Positions 17,239 to 28,100 of a DNA stretch of 64,000 nucleotides are shown here, one piece after another (position 1 is the first letter of the stretch; each line of letters starts with the position of its first letter). The stretch lies in assembly GCA_938031175.1 (NCBI GenBank), contig CALHGZ010000009.1, positions 62,001 through 126,000 on the forward strand. Reading direction: 5' to 3'. Under the pieces are notes generated by a model. That model saw nothing but the letters and a program-made list of their open reading frames with translations, was not told the DNA's origin and did no database searches. The translations under genes and the position numbers were made by a program. This DNA comes from Candidatus Kapaibacterium sp. (GTDB lineage: Bacteria > Bacteroidota > Ignavibacteria > Kapaibacteriales > UBA2268).

Positions 17239-18343
17239 TAGTATTCCAATTGAGCTTGCTTGTGTATAAATCGTAGGCTTTGCAAGCGTAATGGCAGTAT
17301 GAATTAAAATCTTTATATAATTTATTAATTAAGTTTGTAGCCATATCAATTTGATAAGAATTTTTGAAATCAAAAAAGAAACCATTTTTCCCTTCTTCGA
17401 TGGCACCTCTAATACCACCAGTATCATTTGCGATAACAGGTATTGCAAAAGCATTTGCTTCACATACTACGTGACCAAAAGTTTCAAATCGCGAAGGGAA
17501 AAGCAGAAAATGGGTTTTAGTAAGGATTTGGTTGAATAATTGTTTACCCTCCTTAGTAGTTTTATCGATGAAAGGAATTATTCTAATATTATTGTTTTCA
17601 ATTTTATGCTCTGGTTTGCATCCTATGATGGTAAGAATATTGTCGATACCATTATTTATTAATTTTTTGTGAATTTTGATTGCAATATCGGCACCCTTCC
17701 GGTACCAATCTTTCCCAATTAATGTAAGTTGCAGTGGTTTGTTTTGTCTATCAGCGATAATTTTTTTGATTTCATTTTGGTCAGGGGCTTCATCGATATT
17801 CGCACCGAGTGGCATCATAACTAGTTTATGTTCAGGTACTGAGTAATATCTTATTGCTGATTGAATTGCCCATTGGCTTGGCATAAAAATTCGTCTAGTT
17901 TTTTGAAATGCAAGTTTTTCAAGTTCATTTGATTTTTTAATGAATTTTGAGCATAAGTTAGTGTAGTCAGGATAGTAATTTAAAATATTTTGAAATGTAG
18001 CATCAGTAATGATATAGATAGGTTTTGTTGTGTCCAAATATGCGACAGGTATAGTACCGAAAGAAAATATAAATTCAGCGTCATTTTGATTGATTAGATG
18101 ATTTATTTTCTTTGCCGAGATTTTTATTATATCCGGATCACGTAATGTCAGGTATTTCTTATGGCTGATATACTTGCTAATTAATTTTCTATAGCCAAAA
18201 AAATATTTCAAATAATAATTATAGTAATGAGCAATTGTATAATCGATTCCATTTTGTTTTAAAGCGTTCAATAAATATTGCAATTGGTTATTTAAAATAG
18301 GGTTACTATAATCTAAGGAAATAGCTGGATAAATAAATTTCAT
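17186..18343 (-). CDS. Family 4 glycosyltransferase
   Basis: The 385-residue protein has the GT-B fold layout. A Rossmann-like N-terminal half is followed by a nucleotide-sugar-binding half beginning PLQLTLIGKDWYRKGADIAI. The donor-binding region FPSRFETFGHVVCEANAFAIPVIANDTGG is the EX7E-type motif of GT4 enzymes. The tail YTSKLNWNTIARNIINII fits the usual C-terminal helix. It transfers a sugar to an unknown acceptor, probably in surface polysaccharide or glycoconjugate assembly on the inner face of the membrane. It stands apart from a large polysaccharide locus, next to a HlyD-like adaptor. Substrate cannot be assigned. Confidence 0.88.
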   Translation of the reverse strand: MKFIYPAISLDYSNPILNNQLQYLLNALKQNGIDYTIAHYYNYYLKYFFGYRKLISKYISHKKYLTLRDPDIIKISAKKINHLINQNDAEFIFSFGTIPVAYLDTTKPIYIITDATFQNILNYYPDYTNLCSKFIKKSNELEKLAFQKTRRIFMPSQWAIQSAIRYYSVPEHKLVMMPLGANIDEAPDQNEIKKIIADRQNKPLQLTLIGKDWYRKGADIAIKIHKKLINNGIDNILTIIGCKPEHKIENNNIRIIPFIDKTTKEGKQLFNQILTKTHFLLFPSRFETFGHVVCEANAFAIPVIANDTGGIRGAIEEGKNGFFFDFKNSYQIDMATNLINKLYKDFNSYCHYACKAYDLYTSKLNWNTIARNIINIITRTISNEN

Positions 18344-18547
18344 AGTGACGAAGTATTAAATCTCAGTGTTTTTATAACTTAAACGATAATAATCGTGTGG
18401 CATTTTTTATTTATATCTTTTTTGTATTGCTATTTCTTTGATTTTTAGATAAATCTTGGAATTCAATTTAATAATTATTGTTTGAATAGTAGTTCAATAA
18501 TTATTTCAAGAATATATTGTTTTGATGATATTCAATTATCGCATAGT

Positions 18548-19246
18548 TTATTTATTAATAGAATCTTTGAGTGCATTGTTGATTAATTTTTCTTTTTCTT
18601 CTTCACCTAAGAAAGATTCTATAATATTATGACCGAGGTAAATAAGTGGTGTCAGTAAAATAGCGATGATTAGTTTATATGAATAATTAGTAGTAGCAAG
18701 GTTGATAAATTCAGTGAAATTAAGTTTTTCGGGAATCCAGAAAGCAATGAAAGTAATTACGAAACTGTCAATAAATTGCGAAACAACGGTACTACCTGTT
18801 GCACGCAGCCAAATCATTTTACCGCCGGTTTTTTTGCGAAAGAACCAGAAAACAATAACATCAATGAGTTGACTTGCAAGGAATGCTGCCAAAGAACCGA
18901 CAATAATCCAAAGAGATTGACCAAAGACAATTTCAAATTCTTTGTCTCCAACTGGTGAGAAGCCCGCTGCAGGAATACCTATTGATAAATAAAGTATTAC
19001 AAAGGCATAAGTGATGAGGATTGCAGTCAGAAAAGTTAATCGTCTGACGCCCGATTTTCCAAAATATTCATTTATTAAGTCAGTTGTTAAAAATACAATT
19101 GGCCAGGGAATGACTCCAATACTCATAGAAAATGGACCTAGCTGGATTAATTTCCCACCGATAAGTTCACCTAAAACTGCGTTTGTAATAAAGATTCCGC
19201 TTAATACTATTAATAATTTCTCTCTTTTAGTAATATTATGGAGCAT
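18548..19246 (-). CDS. yhhQ: Queuosine precursor transporter (YhhQ/VUT family)
   Basis: The 232-residue integral membrane protein has about six hydrophobic segments. It shows family signatures: NAVLGELIGGKLIQLG near residue 22, then LTTDLINEYFGKSGVRRLTF and ASQLIDVIVFWFFRKKTGGK. The family imports queuosine precursors such as preQ0/preQ1 or queuine for tRNA modification. Length is normal. No preQ1 riboswitch-like structure is visible in the short gap upstream. It follows the DUF1460 and AbgT genes on the same strand and may be read through from them. Confidence 0.9.
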   Translation of the reverse strand: MLHNITKREKLLIVLSGIFITNAVLGELIGGKLIQLGPFSMSIGVIPWPIVFLTTDLINEYFGKSGVRRLTFLTAILITYAFVILYLSIGIPAAGFSPVGDKEFEIVFGQSLWIIVGSLAAFLASQLIDVIVFWFFRKKTGGKMIWLRATGSTVVSQFIDSFVITFIAFWIPEKLNFTEFINLATTNYSYKLIIAILLTPLIYLGHNIIESFLGEEEKEKLINNALKDSINK

Positions 19247-19304
19247 AATATTTTAAATTTAGATTAAACTAAAACGATTTGACGTATTAATAATAAAATT
19301 CTTA

Positions 19305-20165
19305 TTATACTTCGAGCGGGCGTAAAACTGTTATTCCAATAGAGTTTTTTGAGTTTTTGAGGTAATCAGATAATTGTTTGTCTATTAATACACGTCCAAG
19401 TTTTGATGATGCATGTAAAAGGTAAGATTTGTTTTGTTTTTTATAGACTAAACCGGTATGAGAATAATCAAGTCCTTTTTTGTTTGTAACGATAGCAATT
19501 ATATCTCCATTTGCTAATTTATCCTGAATAAGCTTGACTTTGCTGGTTGGGATGAAGTAAAATTCAATATTATTTATTTCCTGTTCAATTTTTTTTATTG
19601 ATTTGATAAATTCAGGGTTGTCATTTAATGATTTATAAAATTGTGGATTCTGTGACATAAAGCTTAAGTTGAAGCGGATGCTATTTCCTCCGAGTTTTTT
19701 TGTAATATCTGAGATCACACCTTTTTTGATGTTGTCTAAAATCCATTCTGAAGTATAATGCAATCGGGAGGTGTAATCTTCAATGATTCCGTTTCGATAC
19801 CGAATAAATGTAACTTCTTCAATTAATTTATCATAAGATGAGTAGCCTTTTTTTAATAATCGTGCCATAGATAGGGCATTTTCATAAAAAGTAACACAAT
19901 CAAGACCTTCGAGATTAATTCGGCAGATTTCAGTATCTCCTTCAAGTGTATAAGCTACATAAGGTGTATTGATAAACTCTTTTGCGATTTCAATGATCAA
20001 ATCTCCAATAGTTTTTGATTTCCAATTATTTTTTTTTGCTTTTTGTATTATTTTATTGAAAATAATTTCAGAGTTATTAACTTGATTATCGGAATTATTA
20101 AATCGAAGTAGAGAATGAGATGGAATTATTGATAAGAGTGATAATATGAATGTTCGGCGCTTCAT
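19305..20165 (-). CDS. DUF1460 family protein (amidase-like, NlpC/P60-type fold)
   Basis: The 286-residue protein starts with a signal-like stretch (FILSLLSIIPSHSLL). It then shows the DUF1460 signatures: TPYVAYTLEGDTEICRINLEGLDCVTFYENALSMA with the probable catalytic Cys in LDCVTF. Further on are YTSRLHYTSEW, and LANGDIIAIVTNKKGLDYSHTGLVYKK with the probable catalytic His. Structural studies of this family describe papain-like enzymes resembling N-acetylmuramoyl-L-alanine amidases acting on cell-wall peptides. The export signal suggests a periplasmic location. The gene starts six bases after the AbgT transporter stop, so the two are almost certainly co-expressed. The exact substrate is unknown. 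Confidence 0.85.
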   Translation of the reverse strand: MKRRTFILSLLSIIPSHSLLRFNNSDNQVNNSEIIFNKIIQKAKKNNWKSKTIGDLIIEIAKEFINTPYVAYTLEGDTEICRINLEGLDCVTFYENALSMARLLKKGYSSYDKLIEEVTFIRYRNGIIEDYTSRLHYTSEWILDNIKKGVISDITKKLGGNSIRFNLSFMSQNPQFYKSLNDNPEFIKSIKKIEQEINNIEFYFIPTSKVKLIQDKLANGDIIAIVTNKKGLDYSHTGLVYKKQNKSYLLHASSKLGRVLIDKQLSDYLKNSKNSIGITVLRPLEV

Positions 20166-20171
20166 TAAGAG

Positions 20172-21689
20172 TTAGAGAAAAAGTTTAGCTCCAGGTCCAA
20201 TAGGCAATTCAAGTAAAAACCAGACTATAAGAAGTAAAGTCCAGACGGTGAAAAATACTATTGTATAAGGTAACATTGTGGCAATGACAGTCCCAATACC
20301 AGCTTTTTTATCGTATTTTTGAATAAAAGCAATAATTAATGCGAAATAGGACATCATAGGGGATATAATGTTTGTTGTAGAATCGCCAATTCTATAGGCT
20401 ACTTGTACTAACTCTGGAGAGTAGCCCAAAAGCATAAACATTGGGATAAAAACAGGAGCCATAATTGCCCATTTTGCAGAGGCCGAACCCATAACAAGAT
20501 TGATGATAGAAGATAGAATAATAAAGGCAATTAGTAGAGGTATAGGTCCTAATCCAGATGATTCGAGTATGACAGCACCTTCTATTGCAAAAATTAATCC
20601 GAGATTGGTCCATTTAAAGTAAGCCACAAATTGGGCAGCAAAGAAAACAAGAACAATATATATCCCCAAAGTTTCCATAGCTTTTCCCATACCTTTCATT
20701 ACATCGGAATCATTTTTAAAAGTGCCGGCACCAATGCCATAAGCAATTCCAGCTATTGCTGCTCCGATGAAAATTAAGGCAACTATTCCAGACATAAATG
20801 GTGATTTGAGTAAACTGCCGGTTTCTGGGTCTCTTAAAAATCCATCATCGAATACGGTTCCGGTTAGAATAAGTAGGATAAATATTAAAGATCCGATACC
20901 AGCAAATATAAGTCCACGTTTTTCGGAGTTGGTAAGTTTTTCTATGCCATTTATGTTTTCCTCGGATTCATATTTAGGTAACCGAGGTATGACAATTTTT
21001 TCAGTAACCCAGGTGCCAGCAAGTGCAATGAAAAAAGTTGAAACGAACATGAAATAGTAATTCGCAGCAGGATTAACAATATAAGTAGGATCAATAATAT
21101 GAGCAGCTTCCTCGGATAAACCGGCAAGTAATGGATCAATGGTACCAAGCAGTAAATTAGCACTATAACCACCAGAAACACCGGCGAAAGCAGCAGCTAT
21201 GCCTGCAATTGGATTTCTGCCAAGGGTCTGGAAAATTACACCACTCAAAGGTACAAGCAAAACATAGCCTACTTCAGATGCGGTATTGGAGATTATTCCA
21301 GCAAACACAATTACAAATGTGAGTAATTTTCTTGGTGATGAGAGAACGATAAGTTTAAGTGTGGTACCAATAAGACCGCTACCTTCCGCAATTCCTATAC
21401 CGAGCATAGCAACTAATACAGTCCCAAGAGGAGCGAAACTGGTAAAATTATGCACCATTTGTGTTAAAATTAGATGTAAACCATGTTCAGATAAAAGGTT
21501 TACTGAGCGAATTGTTTCGCCGGTACCCGGATGAGTAACAGATAGGTCAAATAAAGATGCTATCCAGGAGATAATAATGACAAGAAAACAAAAAATAGCA
21601 AAAAGAGTTGCGGGATGGGGGAGTATATTTCCTACTTTTTCAATTATACTTAAAAATTTATCCAAAAGATTGATTTTTACTTTTCTCAT
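20172..21689 (-). CDS. AbgT family transporter
   Basis: The 505-residue membrane protein has about ten or more hydrophobic segments and typical AbgT signatures: [16 protein letters not shown] at the N-terminus, [22 protein letters not shown], and [38 protein letters not shown]. AbgT was first known for uptake of p-aminobenzoyl-glutamate, while other family members export sulfonamide-type drugs. Here the tight linkage to a DUF1460 amidase-like gene hints at transport of a peptide or amide product, which is inference only. Length is normal. Confidence 0.9.
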   Translation of the reverse strand: MRKVKINLLDKFLSIIEKVGNILPHPATLFAIFCFLVIIISWIASLFDLSVTHPGTGETIRSVNLLSEHGLHLILTQMVHNFTSFAPLGTVLVAMLGIGIAEGSGLIGTTLKLIVLSSPRKLLTFVIVFAGIISNTASEVGYVLLVPLSGVIFQTLGRNPIAGIAAAFAGVSGGYSANLLLGTIDPLLAGLSEEAAHIIDPTYIVNPAANYYFMFVSTFFIALAGTWVTEKIVIPRLPKYESEENINGIEKLTNSEKRGLIFAGIGSLIFILLILTGTVFDDGFLRDPETGSLLKSPFMSGIVALIFIGAAIAGIAYGIGAGTFKNDSDVMKGMGKAMETLGIYIVLVFFAAQFVAYFKWTNLGLIFAIEGAVILESSGLGPIPLLIAFIILSSIINLVMGSASAKWAIMAPVFIPMFMLLGYSPELVQVAYRIGDSTTNIISPMMSYFALIIAFIQKYDKKAGIGTVIATMLPYTIVFFTVWTLLLIVWFLLELPIGPGAKLFL

Positions 21690-21843
21690 TCATATTTAAC
21701 AGTTAGTATATAACGATTTTACCATATTTAATTCTGAAGATAGACTAATAATTATTAAAAATATTGAATATATCGCGACAATATCAATTAAAATCAATAT
21801 TTAAGCGTTATTGTGAAAAGTTGTTTATTAATAAGGAAAAAGT

Positions 21844-22956
21844 ATGAAAAAGATAGGCTTGAGGATTAGTTTAATTACTTTCTTGATAATATTAATAAGT
21901 GTTTCTTCATTTGCAAAGATTTTAATGCAACCTTATTTGCAAGCTTTAACCGATAGTAGTGCTGTTGTTATGATAGAATGTGATTCTGAGTCACCTGTGA
22001 TTGTTGAATTTGCTGATATCGAACAAAAATTAAGTAAGACAAGTCAAACAAGGTTTGCAATAAAAACTGAAAACCGAAGGATAACATATCTTCATAGAGT
22101 TCTTTTGAGTAATCTTGAAGCGGATAGTAAATATAAATACAGAGCAATTCACGGAAATGATACAAGCCAATGGAAACAATTTAGAACTTTTCCCGGAAAA
22201 AGTTCCGATTATATTTTTGCAGCTATGGGGGATAATAGGTCGGGTCCTCAGATTTTTGGAAATATAACAAAGAAAATAAAAATGCATCATCCATTATTCT
22301 TGCTCTGTCTGGGTGATCTTTCCTTTGATTCCAAATATTCCACTTGGAAGGAGGATTTCTTTATTTCAAATAATTTAGATTTGATTTCCGAAGTACCTTT
22401 TTATAATGCAATAGGTAACCACGAAGGATGGGAAAAGAATACAAGAGCTTTTCAGCAAGCATTTGATTTAAATACTCCAGAAGGTAATTTGCCATATTAT
22501 TCTTTTGAATGTGGTGATGTATATTTTCTTGTGCTTAGTTCATTGCATCCATTAAAAGAAGGTAGCGAGCAGTTCGAATATGCAAAAAAATCAATTTTGT
22601 CAACGAATAAAAAGTGGAAAATTGCTGCTTTACATCATCCACCGTATAGTTGCGGTGGTCATAAAAGTTCAAAAGCAGTACAAGAAATTTCAACGAAATT
22701 ATTTGAACCCAATAAGTTCGATATAATTTTATCAGGGCATTCGCATTTTTATCAGCACAATTTTTTAAATGGTGTAAGATATATAATCACAGGAGGTGGA
22801 GGTTCTCCTCTTGCTGAACCATCATATTGTGAGTTTACAATCAAATCGGAAAAGGACTATCATTATTTGATATTTGAAGTAACTCACAGTAGAATTACAA
22901 TGAAGGCTATTAATTTGTATGGTAAAGTAATTGAGGAAATTCAATTAAATAAGTGA
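21844..22956 (+). CDS. Secreted metallophosphoesterase (purple acid phosphatase-like)
   Basis: Residues 1-24 form a signal peptide. A fibronectin-like N-terminal domain (about 25-120, LMQPYLQALTDSSAVVMIE) precedes the calcineurin-like core. The metal-binding motifs appear in order: GDNRSG, GDLSFDS, GNHEGW, HHPPYS and GHSHFYQH. This is the purple acid phosphatase-like arrangement, so hydrolysis of a phosphate ester in the periplasm or outside is expected. The gene is divergent from the AbgT operon and its 3' end overlaps the convergent SRAP gene by 12 bases. Substrate unknown. Confidence 0.9.
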   Translation: MKKIGLRISLITFLIILISVSSFAKILMQPYLQALTDSSAVVMIECDSESPVIVEFADIEQKLSKTSQTRFAIKTENRRITYLHRVLLSNLEADSKYKYRAIHGNDTSQWKQFRTFPGKSSDYIFAAMGDNRSGPQIFGNITKKIKMHHPLFLLCLGDLSFDSKYSTWKEDFFISNNLDLISEVPFYNAIGNHEGWEKNTRAFQQAFDLNTPEGNLPYYSFECGDVYFLVLSSLHPLKEGSEQFEYAKKSILSTNKKWKIAALHHPPYSCGGHKSSKAVQEISTKLFEPNKFDIILSGHSHFYQHNFLNGVRYIITGGGGSPLAEPSYCEFTIKSEKDYHYLIFEVTHSRITMKAINLYGKVIEEIQLNK

Positions 22957-23625
22957 GCTTTCAGATAATGGCTCTATAAGTTCTGGTGAGTTGATTTTTG
23001 GGTTATTAACCTTAAGCGATACTTGATAAGCTTGCATATCATCGGGATTGTATGGTATTAATAAGTATTTCAATGTTTGTTCTGAGCTTGATTTGTCAAG
23101 CCATATAAGTGAATTCTCAGGAGAAAGTATAACAGGCATTCTGTTGTGAATATCAGCGATAAGTGCATTTGATTCAGTGGTTATTATAGTTGCAGTTTGA
23201 ATGATTTCGCCTGTTGGCGAAGTCCATTCGTCCCATAATCCTGCAAAAGTGAAAATGCTAGTATTTTTCAATTTGATGAAATAGGGAATTTTTTTGCCAT
23301 TTTGTAATTTCTTCCATTCATAAAAGCCAGAAGCAAGTATAAGACAACGTCTTTTTTTAAATAAATTTCTAAAAGCTGGTTTTTCGGAAATTGTTTCGGC
23401 ACGTGCATTAATTAATTTGCTGCCAATTGATATGTCCTTAGCCCAAAATGGTACCAATCCCCAGATCAACTCTGTTAGTCTTTTATCTTTATCGTTGATG
23501 ATGCAGGAAATTTTTTGTTTTGGAGCAATATTATAATTTGTATAAATACAAGTTGGATCGACGTTGAATTGACGCAAATTCTCAATGTCTTTCGTTTTTG
23601 GTGAAAGAGCAAATCTTCCGCACAT
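22945..23625 (-). CDS. SRAP-domain abasic-site protein (YedK/HMCES family)
   Basis: The 226-residue protein begins MCGRFALS, placing the essential Cys2 that forms a thiazolidine link to abasic sites in single-stranded DNA. Other family residues are visible: the Asn in YNIAPKQ, the Arg in NARAETISEKPAF, the Glu in SGFYEWKK, and the His in ADIHNRMPVIL. The protein shields abasic sites during replication. Length is typical. It overlaps the convergent phosphoesterase gene by 12 bases. Confidence 0.94.
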   Translation of the reverse strand: MCGRFALSPKTKDIENLRQFNVDPTCIYTNYNIAPKQKISCIINDKDKRLTELIWGLVPFWAKDISIGSKLINARAETISEKPAFRNLFKKRRCLILASGFYEWKKLQNGKKIPYFIKLKNTSIFTFAGLWDEWTSPTGEIIQTATIITTESNALIADIHNRMPVILSPENSLIWLDKSSSEQTLKYLLIPYNPDDMQAYQVSLKVNNPKINSPELIEPLSESSLI

Positions 23626-23650
23626 ATTAGCTTTCTTAATGATTACAAAA

Positions 23651-25039
23651 TTAACGGGTTTTCTCTTTAATCCAGTTTACAATCAATTCCTTGAATTCAG
23701 GTATAAAGTCTTTTTCTAATGAGGCATATTCGCTAACCATGCCGGTTTTGGCAAGTTGGAATAAGTGATTAGCATTTGGAAATACTTTGATAGTAAAATT
23801 TTTATTCTTTGCTTTTGCAAGAGCGTTCTCAAGGGGAGCTCGGTTTAAATCAAGCAGAATTTGCTGATCTTTTCCACCAAATAATGCTAAAACTGGGCAT
23901 TTGACTTTTTTAAGAGCATCTTGTGGATTGTAAGATAAAAAGAATTTGTACCAGGGACCGCTGAGTGTGTATAGTTCTCGATCAATTCCTTGTTTAATAT
24001 TATCAATAAATTCGGGTTTTATGGGGGCACCACTTTTATCGTATTGCTTAAGTTGTTGAATCCTGAAATTTAATATTTCTTCTTTGAAAGGTTCTAAGTC
24101 TTTTCCTTGTATAACAGCATCTAAAATTCTTCTTTGCAATTCAAGTGCAGATTTTTTATCTGATTCACTCATTTCGACACTGTCGATCATTGCTTTCACT
24201 TGTGATAGAATAATCTCTTTTCCTTTAACGGCGGGTCCAGCCATATATATTAAAAAAGCAACATTTTTTTGTTTTGCTGCAAGCATAGCACCCACTATAG
24301 CTCCTTCGCTGTGTCCAAGTACACCAATTTTTTTGGTATGAATTTTTGGATGTTTTTCCAGAAATTTAAAAGCAGCTAAGGCGTCTTCGGCAAAGTGTTC
24401 AGTAGTAGATGTATCCATATCTCCTGCAGAGCCTCCTATACCACGGTCGTCGTATCGCAATACTGCAATACCGTTGCTGCTCAAATGGTCGGCTAAAACA
24501 CCAAATACTTTAAATCCGAATACTTCTTCGTCACGATTTTGAGGTCCACTCCCTGTAATTAATATCACAGCGGGGAATTTACCTTCACCTTTTGGAATTG
24601 TTAATGTTCCGGCTAATGTGATATTTCCACTGTTAAATGTAACCTCTTTTTCTGTATAAAGCATATCATCTGGATTAATATTTTTGATAATGCGTTTTAA
24701 ATAAAATGTACCTTCGAAAGCCATTTGAGTAAATTTGCCTCGGATTGAGTCACCTTCGATTATTCCATTGAATTTAGCTATATTGCCTTCGCCAACAATT
24801 AATTCAAAGTTTATGACATTATCAACTTGCCAGACGTTTGATAATCTTAAGCCATAAGCCTGTTGTTGTGGTATATCTAAATAACCAATAATTTTGTTTT
24901 CGCGCTCGTTGAATTTAGCTCGCATCGTTAATCCAGTAGCTGAAACTTTGAATTCACCTTCCCAATCACCTATTAGTGAATTACAGTAGGACTCAATTGT
25001 TGAGAGTAAGATAATAATTATTAATGATAATGGCTTCAT
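23651..25039 (-). CDS. Secreted alpha/beta hydrolase with N-terminal beta domain
   Basis: A short signal peptide (MKPLSLIIIILLSTIESYC) is followed by a beta-rich N-terminal domain (about 20-130) of the type fused to bacterial peptidase-like hydrolases. The hydrolase domain (about 135-462) contains the oxyanion-hole region ITGSGPQNRDE, LRYDDRGIGGSAG, the nucleophile elbow GHSEGA (Ser near 245), the acid in FGGKDQQ and the His in FPNANHLFQ. It is probably an esterase or a peptidase acting in the periplasm. It sits between the SRAP gene and the giant surface protein on the same strand. The substrate is unknown. Confidence 0.87.
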   Translation of the reverse strand: MKPLSLIIIILLSTIESYCNSLIGDWEGEFKVSATGLTMRAKFNERENKIIGYLDIPQQQAYGLRLSNVWQVDNVINFELIVGEGNIAKFNGIIEGDSIRGKFTQMAFEGTFYLKRIIKNINPDDMLYTEKEVTFNSGNITLAGTLTIPKGEGKFPAVILITGSGPQNRDEEVFGFKVFGVLADHLSSNGIAVLRYDDRGIGGSAGDMDTSTTEHFAEDALAAFKFLEKHPKIHTKKIGVLGHSEGAIVGAMLAAKQKNVAFLIYMAGPAVKGKEIILSQVKAMIDSVEMSESDKKSALELQRRILDAVIQGKDLEPFKEEILNFRIQQLKQYDKSGAPIKPEFIDNIKQGIDRELYTLSGPWYKFFLSYNPQDALKKVKCPVLALFGGKDQQILLDLNRAPLENALAKAKNKNFTIKVFPNANHLFQLAKTGMVSEYASLEKDFIPEFKELIVNWIKEKTR

Positions 25040-25121
25040 AATTTTTCAAATATTGTTTGAATTTTCCTAATGAATATAGTAATTAAATACGTATTAAAAC
25101 GTATAAAGTTGGATTTTAAAT

Positions 25122-25153
25122 AAAAAAAGGGCTATCCGGAATCGGGATAGCCC
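25122..25153 (-). terminator. Rho-independent terminator of the giant surface-protein gene
   Basis: A 9-base perfect stem GGGCTATCC / GGATAGCCC with a 7-base loop lies just beyond the minus-strand stop at 25176. Read on the minus strand it is followed by seven T residues. This is a textbook intrinsic terminator. Confidence 0.92.
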
Positions 25154-25175
25154 TACGGAATTCATAGTGATTTGA

Positions 25176-28100
25176 TTACTTGATGATAGTCATTGGCTGT
25201 GTTAGTATTGTTGAGCCGGTATTCAAGGAGTAGTAGTAAATACCTGAACTTAGGTTTAGCTGCATAGCATTAACAATAATGGAGCTTTCCCCAGCTTGAG
25301 CAAAACCTTCGTAGAGAATGATTTCTTTGCCATATAAATCATGCAAGCTGAGTTTAATGAATGTTGCTTCTTTGAGTGCGTAACGGATAATTGTCTGTTC
25401 GCTGAATGGGTTGGGCTGATTATTGTATAGTGCAAATTTGCCATCAGCACTTGTTATAACTGATGTGCCACCTGTGCCCGTTACTGTTACAACGCATTCA
25501 GAGGAGAAGATTTCACCGCATTCATTCCAAACTTTGCACTTATATATACCTTCGTCTGTCTGAGTTACTGCAGGTATATCAAAGGTGTTTTGTGTTTCTC
25601 CGGGGATTTCTTCATCGTTTTTAAACCATTGGTAGTAAATTGGTTCTTCGCCTATTGCTGAAACTGAGATAGATAACGAGCGTCCGCTTTGTACTTCGAT
25701 TGAAGATTCAGGTTGTAGTGTAATTATCGGAAGCATTTTTACGTCAATTCCTGCCTGTGCTGAATTTACTGTTTTACCGCCGGGTTGTACAGTTATCTTA
25801 ACATAGTAGTCATTAGCTTCATCAACCATAGTCAAATTATTGATTTGAAGAGTGTTAGTTGTTGTACCGGTAATTCTTCCATCGTCCATTAACTTAGTAG
25901 TTCCACGGTACCATTGATATTCAAGGAAGATACCGCCAACAGGAACTGCACTGACATTTAGTGCTACGTTTCTTCCCTCGCATTCGATTACATTCTGTGG
26001 TTGGGAGGTAATATTTATATCAGGTATCAATATTGATATATTTCTAAGCTCATCAACACCACAGATACCTTCTATTCTGCACCAGTAATCATTGCCAATG
26101 TCTTGCGTTTGTACATTTCGTATTGTTAATATTGTTGATTGGGAACCGGCTATGTTTGAGCCCCAAGGTAACTGACCGTCAACTAATTGCTGAGTACCTC
26201 TGTACCACTGTACTTTTATGGTTTTCAGATGCTCTCCGTCAACGTGTGCACGTACTCTGAATGATACGGTTTGTCCAACGTTTGTTATGGCAATCGGTGG
26301 GTCAATTAAAAATTCTGTCTCTGTGTGTATGTAAACTAATGCCTCTTTAGTGAATACATCGCGTATGCCACGGCAGTCTTGGATATGTAATCGGCAACGG
26401 TAGACACCAGAATGTTCAAAATCTGCATTGTTTAGCTGGAATACTGGTTCTTTAGCAGATGGGTTTGTCGCTGGATCAATGTCAACTCCATCTTTTTGCC
26501 AGTTAAAGGAATAAACTGTGCCTTCAGCATCAGCTTCAAGGGTTACAGAACCGCCTCTGCAAATATTGTAATGTTCTGGGTGTTTGGTGATTTCAATTTC
26601 GGGCCAGACGATCATTTCTAAAATTTCGGTCGGAACTTCGGCTGTGTTACATTTTGGACTTCCAAATACAAGGCATCGATACAAGCCAGTGTGTTCAATT
26701 TTTGTTTGTGGTATGATTAATCTGTTAGTTTGAGCTGTTGGGAACTCATCAATGTCAAGATTTTTGAATGTACCACTGGTGAATTTTTGCCATTGAAATC
26801 CTTTGATTGTACCTTCTGCTGATACGGAAATTTCAATTGGATCACCAACGCAAATACTACTAATATCAGCACTTGTTTGCGTTTGGATATTTTCCAGTGG
26901 GAAATTAACTGTAACATTAACTGTGGGTGTAAAAATTGTTGCTGGACCACAATTGCCTGGACCACTAATTCTCAAGCGATAGTTTCCGGCTGCTTCTTCA
27001 GGATTATCAGGATATAATTCGATTGTACTTCTTGTTTGACCAGGGATGTTTACCCAGTTGTTGGGGGATATTTCTTTTTGCCATTGATATCCTTTTATTG
27101 TGCCGATTGCAATAACATCGAATACAATTGATGCGTCGCCTTCGCAAACATCTTGTGATTCAGGAATTGAAATAACTTCAATTGGAGCCTCAACCCTAAT
27201 CGTGCTGATAGAGGTTGAAGGACCTGAACCAAAAATAAGAGCATCGGCCTGGTAGTCAGCACTATCGGAAACTTTAAGATTTGTAAATGTCAGGCGGTTA
27301 GTTTTTGCACCGGGGATTAGTTGATTATTCTTATACCAACGATAATCAAAATTGAATGTTGAATTTCTGGAAATTTGATCCTGGTAACCAATGACCGAAG
27401 CAGTGAATTCAAGTGTTGCTGATTCGTTTTCACAGAAAATTTTATTGTATTTTGTGATATCTGGATCAATTTTGATGATAGGTACAACTTCATCGGCTCC
27501 CATATTATTATTTCTTGTTCGACGGGGTTCTTTGTCAATGTCATCGTAAATATCTAAATTTGGACAAGTCAGAGTTGTATCTGAAGCTGAAGCACCATCC
27601 AGATGTAAATCAGTTGATGATTTGAATGTAACAGATTTACTGACTGAATTAGTATCTTTTCCAGTTGCAGTCTTCCAAGCTGCAATTGTTGTTCTGTCTG
27701 TGCTTAAATATCCAAGCGTACCGTAACTACCCTCAGCAGAGTAATTATTGTAGTCTATAGCTGTGAATACCCCGCTACCTGCAGACCAAACGGCATAGGA
27801 TTTACATGAATTTCGTGCATCACTATTTGGCTGCATTTTATTTATAAACAAGTTATTTCTGACATCCAGATTGGATACTGCAGTTGAACCGATACATAGA
27901 GCAGCTGATATTGCTCCATCCCTATACCAAGTACGTCCTAAAAAGTCAGTACCCATAAACACAGTATTATGGTAAACTTTGTTGTTAGAGCCACCCATAA
28001 TTCTAATCCCGAATGGGTTGTAATAAATATCATTACCCTTACCAGCTCCATTAGCACCATAGCTTGAAATGTCCCAGATCATATTGTTGATTATACTGAT

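Noticed and set aside
17186-18343. A frameshift in the glycosyltransferase that would fuse it to the small downstream frame
   Set aside because: The annotated frame ends with a normal GT4 C-terminal helix, so the enzyme looks complete as it stands.
18383-18396. Small dyad ACGATAATAATCGT ahead of the glycosyltransferase
   Set aside because: Five-base arms without a T-run or a known site; too weak to call.
19247-19304. A preQ1 riboswitch before the queuosine-precursor transporter
   Set aside because: The 58-base gap has no recognisable preQ1 aptamer stem or A-rich tail.
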